The position numbers were made by a program, and so were the translations under genes. 10,919 bases of DNA from an uncultured Clostridia bacterium (lineage in GTDB: Bacteria; Bacillota; Clostridia; TANB77; CAG-508): contig CAKPKU010000048.1 of assembly GCA_934167365.1 (NCBI GenBank), positions 1-10,919 on the forward strand, read 5' to 3'. Each line of letters opens with the position of its first letter. Position 1 is the stretch's first letter. This document shows positions 6,012 to 10,919 of the stretch, piece after piece. The notes below the pieces were generated by a model, which did not search any database, was not told the DNA's origin, and saw nothing but the letters and a program-made list of their open reading frames with translations.

Positions 6012-7535
6012 TTGAAGAATAAAGATACAATATTTTCTAAAAATAATTATGATAGTCAATTAGAAGAAACACTTGAAAGTAAATCATTTGATGATGAGGC
6101 AAAGAGTTTAATATTAAATACTTTATATAAAATTGAAAATGGATATAAGGATTATTCTAAAATTAAGTATGATGTTAAACCTAAAAACGATATAATATCA
6201 GAGCTAAATAATATAATAAAATATGATTGTAATGCTATTGAAATTGTAGATCCAAATGAAACTAGAAGTAAATTTGCAGTTGATAGAAAAAATAAAAAAA
6301 TAAAGGCATTTCCTAATGAAGTGTATTTATTGCAAGCTCTTTATTATATTCATACTCCTGATGCACAACGAATTGAAAATGTTTTTGATAAATCAATGAG
6401 GGTTGTTTTAAATAAAGGTATGTCAATAAATAGTGTTGAGATAATAAGAGATTTTAATGGTTGGTCATGGAATAATTCGATTGATAATAAAAATAGTAAA
6501 TATTATAATTTAATATATCAAGATTTATTAATATTATTGGGTGAAAAGAAATTGTCAGAGCTAGTAAAACAAAATGATCTGAAAACAGAGCTAAAGTCAG
6601 GTTTAGAAGAGCTTTATGGTGAGAAAAAAGCAAGTAGCTTTTTAGAAAAAATAGAAAAATGTTGTTTATTAATATATGCTAATTTAAATAAATCTAATGA
6701 GAAAGAATTGATGGATTATTTAAAAGAAAAACAAACAGAGCTTTGTGAAATTTCAAATAAAGAGGAATATATTTCAAACCTAATGGATGAAAATGACAAA
6801 AATAGGCAAGCAGTTAAAAAAATTGATAATGTATTGATAAATGAGAAGTTATTAAAAAAGAAATTTTTAAATCCTAAAATAAAAGCTAAATATAAGACTG
6901 TACAAAATTACAAAAGATATTTAGAAAATTATAGATCAAATAAATTGAAAGTTTTAGTAGAAAATTCAAATGCAATTGCACCTTTTGAGTATGCTAAATT
7001 AAGAAAAAAAATTGAAAAAGAAATACAGATATTAAATGATATTTTTATATTAATTAGAAGAAATGATTCAGTATTTTACAATTTAATAGATTTACAACTT
7101 AAAACAATTTCTTGTTTTTATAAAAAAATTGAGGTTCATGATTTGAAAAAAGAGCTAATTAATTTGATTTATGAGGTAAGATATTATAATTTATTACCAA
7201 TAGATAATACAAGAAAAATAAAGGACTTAAAAGAGCTTGAAGTTGATAGAAGAAATATGCAAAAAAAATTAATAACAAAATTGTGTGATAATAAGGTTAT
7301 TGACCAGATAACTAAAGATTATAATGTAAATTATAAAATTTTAAAATATATTTTTGTGGCTAAAATGACAAATATAAATAAAATTCAAATAAAGCTTAAA
7401 TATATAGATAGAAAGTTAATTATTGAATATTATGATGAAAATATTTTAGAAAGCAAGGAAAGTATAAATTTTAGTGATGATGATTATAATGAACTAATAA
7501 AAAGAGTTGATAGAAAAATGAGAATATTTATTTAA
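6012..7535 (+). CDS. Uncharacterised 507-residue lysine-rich protein
   Basis: I do not recognise this family. The start is TTG at 6012 with a good AGGGGAG site seven bases upstream, 14 bases after ftsK, so it is probably in the same operon. The protein has no signal peptide or membrane segment and is rich in Lys, Asn, Glu and Ile. Residues 1-60 are acidic and helical. About 60-200 look globular, with a notable N-GWSW-NN motif (W151, W153) followed by a YNLIYQDLLILLGEKKLSELVK helix of 22 residues spanning about 161-186. About 200-400 are mostly long charged helices with coiled-coil character. The C-terminal ~100 residues contain an apparent helical DNA-binding-like stretch (DQITKDYNVNYKILKYIFVA, about 430-450) and then alternating beta-like strands ending in RVDRKMRIFI. 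No catalytic signature is evident. It is a real gene by frame length, ribosome binding site and codon use. Confidence 0.8.
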   Translation: MKNKDTIFSKNNYDSQLEETLESKSFDDEAKSLILNTLYKIENGYKDYSKIKYDVKPKNDIISELNNIIKYDCNAIEIVDPNETRSKFAVDRKNKKIKAFPNEVYLLQALYYIHTPDAQRIENVFDKSMRVVLNKGMSINSVEIIRDFNGWSWNNSIDNKNSKYYNLIYQDLLILLGEKKLSELVKQNDLKTELKSGLEELYGEKKASSFLEKIEKCCLLIYANLNKSNEKELMDYLKEKQTELCEISNKEEYISNLMDENDKNRQAVKKIDNVLINEKLLKKKFLNPKIKAKYKTVQNYKRYLENYRSNKLKVLVENSNAIAPFEYAKLRKKIEKEIQILNDIFILIRRNDSVFYNLIDLQLKTISCFYKKIEVHDLKKELINLIYEVRYYNLLPIDNTRKIKDLKELEVDRRNMQKKLITKLCDNKVIDQITKDYNVNYKILKYIFVAKMTNINKIQIKLKYIDRKLIIEYYDENILESKESINFSDDDYNELIKRVDRKMRIFI

Positions 7536-7555
7536 TGAAATAATAGGAGGTACAA

Positions 7556-9208
7556 ATGAAAGTTACTTTTTTAGGAGCAACAAAAACTGTTACAGGATCT
7601 AATTTTTTAGTTGAAGGAGCTGGAAGAAAATTTCTTGTAGATTGTGGTTTATATCAAGGGTCAGATAAGGAGGAGCTAAAAAATGCAGAGCCATTTCCTT
7701 TTGATGTTAATGAAATAGATTTTATGTTATTAACACATGCTCATATTGATCATTCAGGAAGAATTCCAAAACTATATAAAGATGGATATAGAAATCCGAT
7801 TTATACAACAAATGCAACTTGTGATTTGTGTGCAATAATGTTACCTGATAGTGGTCATATTCAAGAAACAGAAGCTGAATGGAAAAATAGAAAAAGAATT
7901 CGTAGAGGTGAATTGCCAATTGATCCAATATATGATGCCGAGACTGCTGCAAAATGTTTGGAACTATTTAAAGGTGAGCCATATGACCAAATAATTGAAT
8001 TAGATGATAATATTCATATTAGGTTTAATGATGCAGGGCATATGTTAGGATCTAGTACAATTGAAATATGGATTAAAGAAAATGGTGAGAATAAGAAAAT
8101 TGTTTTTTCTGGAGATTTAGGAAATAATGATATTCCATTATTATCTGAACCTACAATGATTGAAGATGCTGATTTTCTTGTAATGGAGTCAACATATGGT
8201 AATAGAAAACATATTAGAAATGATCATAAAGCAGAACTTTTTATTGATATTGTAACAGATACTTTAAAAAAGGGCGGAATTGTTGTAATTCCATCATTTG
8301 CTGTTGGTAGAACTCAAGAGATTTTATATGAACTAAATAAAATTAAAGATTCAAATTTAGATACACCAGAGTTTGAGAAAAAATATGAAATTTTAATGAG
8401 AACACCAGTTTATGTAGATAGTCCATTAGCTATTTCTGCAACTGAGGTGTTTAAAGAAAATATGAATTTATTTGATGAAGAAACACAAGAGCTAATTAAA
8501 AGAGGAGATAATCCGCTTGAATTTAATGGTCTTCAATTTACTAAAACAGTTGAAGAGTCTAAAGCTTTAAATGAAAGTAATGAGTCATCAATTATAATTT
8601 CTGCAAGTGGTATGTGTGAAGTTGGTAGAATTAAGCATCATTTGAAACATACAATTTGGAATCCTAAAAATACTATATTATTTGTAGGTTACCAAGCTCA
8701 AGGTACTCTTGGAAGAAAAATTGTAGATGGTGCTAAAACTATAAAGCTATTTGGAGAAGAAATAGCTGTAAATGCAAGAGTTGAATATATAGAAGGATAT
8801 TCTGGTCATGCTGATCAAGATGGTCTTTTAAATTTTGTGTATTCTTTTATTAAAAAACCAGAGCATATATTTTTAGTTCACGGTGAAGAAGAAGGTCAAA
8901 AAGTATTAAGAGATTTAATTCATGAGACAACAGATCTTCCTGTAACTATACCTGGATATGGAGAAACATATGATTTATCTGAAAAAGTAAAATTAACAGA
9001 TATGATAAGAAATGATAAATCTAAAGAGTATGGTAAATTAGAAGTTATTGATAGAATGGAAACTTTAAAAGAAGAGCTAGCTGATATGGAAAGTATTATT
9101 AAAGAGGACATTTTAGCAAATGCTGTTAATGATGATGAAATTGCAAAATTAAATGAGAGAATAAAATTATTAGAACAACAAATTGTGCAAATTGTAGAAA
9201 ATAAATAA
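7556..9208 (+). CDS. MBL-fold beta-CASP ribonuclease-like metallo-hydrolase (YSH1/CPSF73-like)
   Basis: A 550-residue metallo-beta-lactamase-fold protein with the beta-CASP insertion that marks RNA- or DNA-processing nucleases. The zinc-binding motifs are complete: HAHIDH at 61-66, GHMLGS with H162, and SGDLGN with D187. The beta-CASP part carries ESTYGNR, IPSFAVGRTQE and SASGMCEVGRIKHHL. The late zinc or catalytic histidines are in GYSGHAD (H418) and LVHGEEE (H442). The last ~65 residues are a charged helical tail. It resembles the COG1236 group of bacterial YSH1/Int9-11-like proteins, not RNase J, which has a longer C-terminal domain. ATG 7556 follows AGGAGG with good spacing, 20 bases after the preceding gene. 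The likely role is RNA cleavage or exonucleolytic processing; the substrate is unknown. Confidence 0.93.
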   Translation: MKVTFLGATKTVTGSNFLVEGAGRKFLVDCGLYQGSDKEELKNAEPFPFDVNEIDFMLLTHAHIDHSGRIPKLYKDGYRNPIYTTNATCDLCAIMLPDSGHIQETEAEWKNRKRIRRGELPIDPIYDAETAAKCLELFKGEPYDQIIELDDNIHIRFNDAGHMLGSSTIEIWIKENGENKKIVFSGDLGNNDIPLLSEPTMIEDADFLVMESTYGNRKHIRNDHKAELFIDIVTDTLKKGGIVVIPSFAVGRTQEILYELNKIKDSNLDTPEFEKKYEILMRTPVYVDSPLAISATEVFKENMNLFDEETQELIKRGDNPLEFNGLQFTKTVEESKALNESNESSIIISASGMCEVGRIKHHLKHTIWNPKNTILFVGYQAQGTLGRKIVDGAKTIKLFGEEIAVNARVEYIEGYSGHADQDGLLNFVYSFIKKPEHIFLVHGEEEGQKVLRDLIHETTDLPVTIPGYGETYDLSEKVKLTDMIRNDKSKEYGKLEVIDRMETLKEELADMESIIKEDILANAVNDDEIAKLNERIKLLEQQIVQIVENK

Positions 9209-9235
9209 TTTGAGCATTTTTAGGAGGTACAAAAG

Positions 9236-10919
9236 ATGAGTGATAAATTTTTTAATAATGCAATTGTAGGTAATAATAATATTGTAGCTAGTTTTACAAA
9301 AAATGGAGAGCTTCAAAGACTTTGTTTTCCTCAAATTGATGGAAGGCAGTTTATAGATTTTTTTCATACTGGTGTAAAGGTAAATAATTCTGATATTATT
9401 TACCTACACCAAGATATTAATAATAAATATTCACAAAAATATGTTGAAAATACTAATGTATTAGTTACTAATATTGAAAATACATACTTTAATTTAAAGA
9501 TTGAACAAGTTGATTGTATTATGATTGAAAAAAATATATTAATTAAAAAATATAAATTAAAAAATATGAGTGATATAGATTTAGATGTTAAATTTATTGT
9601 AAATAGTAAAATTTTATCTAATATATTGGAAAACTTTGGATCTAGAATTATAGATAATGGCATAATTCAGTATAATTATAATTATGCTTTATCTATTTTT
9701 TCAAATAAAAATATATATGGACATAAACTTAATGATGTTGGCTCTGTAATTCAAAAAGCTGATTTATATGATAAGGATTATATAGGAATGTCAAATGAAA
9801 TTGCTATATCATATAATTTAGGAATTATTAACCCTAAACAAGAAATTGATTTTGATCTTTTTGTGACAGTTGATAACAATAATAATGTTCAAGAAAAAAT
9901 AGAAGAAAATTTGAAAATTAAATCTAATATTGAAATTCAGAAAGTTGAAGATTATTGGAAATCTTATGTAGAAAAACATAGTAAGTTTAATATTAAAACA
10001 GATAATAGTAATTATCTAAAGAAAATATATGAAATTTATAATAGATCTATACTGTTATTTCCAATTTTAGTAAATCATGACACAGGTGGAATTGCAGCTG
10101 CTTTGGAGACCGATGAAAATAGAGCTAAAAGTGGAGGATATACATATTGCTGGCCACGTGACTCAATATTTATAACTACTGCTTTTGATTTATTACATAT
10201 GGAAAAAGAAACAGAGCTTTTTTACAATAATTTTTGCAGAAAAACACAAAGTGATAATGGAATGTGGGAACAAAGATTTTTTACAGATGGAACACTAGCT
10301 CCTTGTTGGGGTTATCAGATTGATGAAACTGCAAGTGTTGTGTTTGGAATATATAATCATTTTAAATATACGAATAATAAAGAGTTTTTGGTACAAAATT
10401 TAAAAACATGCGAAAAAGCAATTAGTTTTTTAATGGAGTATGTTGAAAATATATTGGAAATTGAAGAAACTGATATTGTAAAGCAAGAATTAAAAAATAA
10501 GTATAAGAAGAATTTTGAAATACATAAACATGTTAGTTATGATTTATGGGAAATGAATGAGGGAATTCATTTATATTCATTATCAAGCATAATTGCTGCT
10601 TTTGAATCTATGATAAATATTTATGAAAATATAGATATAAAAAGTGACAATGCGGTTAGATTAAGAGCTGAAAAAAGAAATAATATTATAGAAAAACTTA
10701 AAACATATATTAGTTTATTAAAAGCATATATAAAAAATAATTTAGTTGATAATGAACTAATGACATTAAAGAGAAATACAAATGATAATAATATGGATAT
10801 TAGTATTATAGGAGCAATATATCCATTTAGAGTTTTTGATCCAAATGAAAAAATAGTAAAAAATACTATTGATAAAATAAACATGACATTACGAACATAT
10901 ACTGGCGGATATCTTAGAT
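9236..10919 (+). CDS. Glycoside hydrolase family 15 (glucoamylase/glucodextranase-like), cut at right edge
   Basis: The frame runs open from ATG 9236 (AGGAGGT upstream) to the window end, giving 561 codons of an expected ~620-680, so the C-terminus is missing. Residues 1-~255 form the N-terminal beta-sandwich domain typical of prokaryotic GH15. The (alpha/alpha)6 catalytic domain follows, with YCWPRDS (W306, R308, D309), MWEQRF, CWGYQIDETAS and SYDLWEMNEG. E439 in DLWE sits where the general-acid glutamate of bacterial GH15 glucoamylases is found; the catalytic base should lie downstream of the window. The last visible residues, YTGGYLR, match the substrate-loop region before that base. No signal peptide is visible, so a cytoplasmic enzyme releasing glucose from alpha-glucans or oligosaccharides (or trehalose) is likely. 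It lies 27 bases after the beta-CASP gene, without a terminator. Confidence 0.92.
   Translation, partial: MSDKFFNNAIVGNNNIVASFTKNGELQRLCFPQIDGRQFIDFFHTGVKVNNSDIIYLHQDINNKYSQKYVENTNVLVTNIENTYFNLKIEQVDCIMIEKNILIKKYKLKNMSDIDLDVKFIVNSKILSNILENFGSRIIDNGIIQYNYNYALSIFSNKNIYGHKLNDVGSVIQKADLYDKDYIGMSNEIAISYNLGIINPKQEIDFDLFVTVDNNNNVQEKIEENLKIKSNIEIQKVEDYWKSYVEKHSKFNIKTDNSNYLKKIYEIYNRSILLFPILVNHDTGGIAAALETDENRAKSGGYTYCWPRDSIFITTAFDLLHMEKETELFYNNFCRKTQSDNGMWEQRFFTDGTLAPCWGYQIDETASVVFGIYNHFKYTNNKEFLVQNLKTCEKAISFLMEYVENILEIEETDIVKQELKNKYKKNFEIHKHVSYDLWEMNEGIHLYSLSSIIAAFESMINIYENIDIKSDNAVRLRAEKRNNIIEKLKTYISLLKAYIKNNLVDNELMTLKRNTNDNNMDISIIGAIYPFRVFDPNEKIVKNTIDKINMTLRTYTGGYLR

Noticed and set aside
9170..9663. 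Minus-strand open frames across the beta-CASP end and GH15 start, and at 10621-10884
   Set aside because: They are antisense to strongly conserved genes, hydrophobic by virtue of AT-rich complement, and lack ribosome binding sites.

Overview
The window comes from a very AT-rich, low-GC Gram-positive bacterium, most likely an anaerobic Clostridia-type Firmicute. The support is SepF with DivIVA, a SpoIIIE/FtsK translocase, AGGAGG-type ribosome binding sites, AT-rich TTGACA promoters and arginine encoded mostly by AGA. All convincing genes are on the + strand. No mobile element, CRISPR array, tRNA or rRNA was seen.

Layout: (1) 27-1247, a membrane-anchored HlyD-like adaptor protein whose start codon cannot be identified. 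(2) 1248-1382, a promoter region with an 11-bp-phased TTACA array. (3) 1383-2338, a sepF-divIVA cell-division unit closed by a strong terminator at 2353-2377. (4) 2430-2518, a second promoter preceded by a near-identical copy of the phased array. (5) 2553-3555, rsmD (16S rRNA m2G966 methyltransferase) and a DivIVA-like coiled-coil protein, followed by a terminator or attenuator hairpin. (6) 3631-9208, ftsK/spoIIIE, an unrecognised 507-residue protein and a beta-CASP metallo-beta-lactamase-fold ribonuclease-like protein. (7) From 9236 off the right edge, a glycoside hydrolase family 15 enzyme.

The most striking observation is that two adjacent conserved genes, divIVA and rsmD, are each broken near their 5' end by exactly one extra C. 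In both cases the zero-frame codon at the break is CGG. Skipping the C (+1 shift, so that GGA or GGU is read as glycine) restores a textbook family N-terminus. By eye these are the only two in-frame CGG codons in the whole window. CGA and CGU are used about eight and seven times, CGC not at all, and the other CGG trinucleotides are out of frame or intergenic. The simplest biological reading is that CGG is unassigned or barely decodable here and acts as a +1 ribosomal frameshift site. The alternative is two independent sequencing or assembly errors.

Functionally the window is a division and chromosome-segregation neighbourhood: SepF anchors the FtsZ ring, DivIVA marks the septum or pole, and FtsK/SpoIIIE pumps DNA. 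Ribosome maturation (RsmD) and RNA metabolism (beta-CASP protein) genes are interspersed. The two promoters share an upstream element, so the sepF-divIVA and rsmD units are probably co-regulated.
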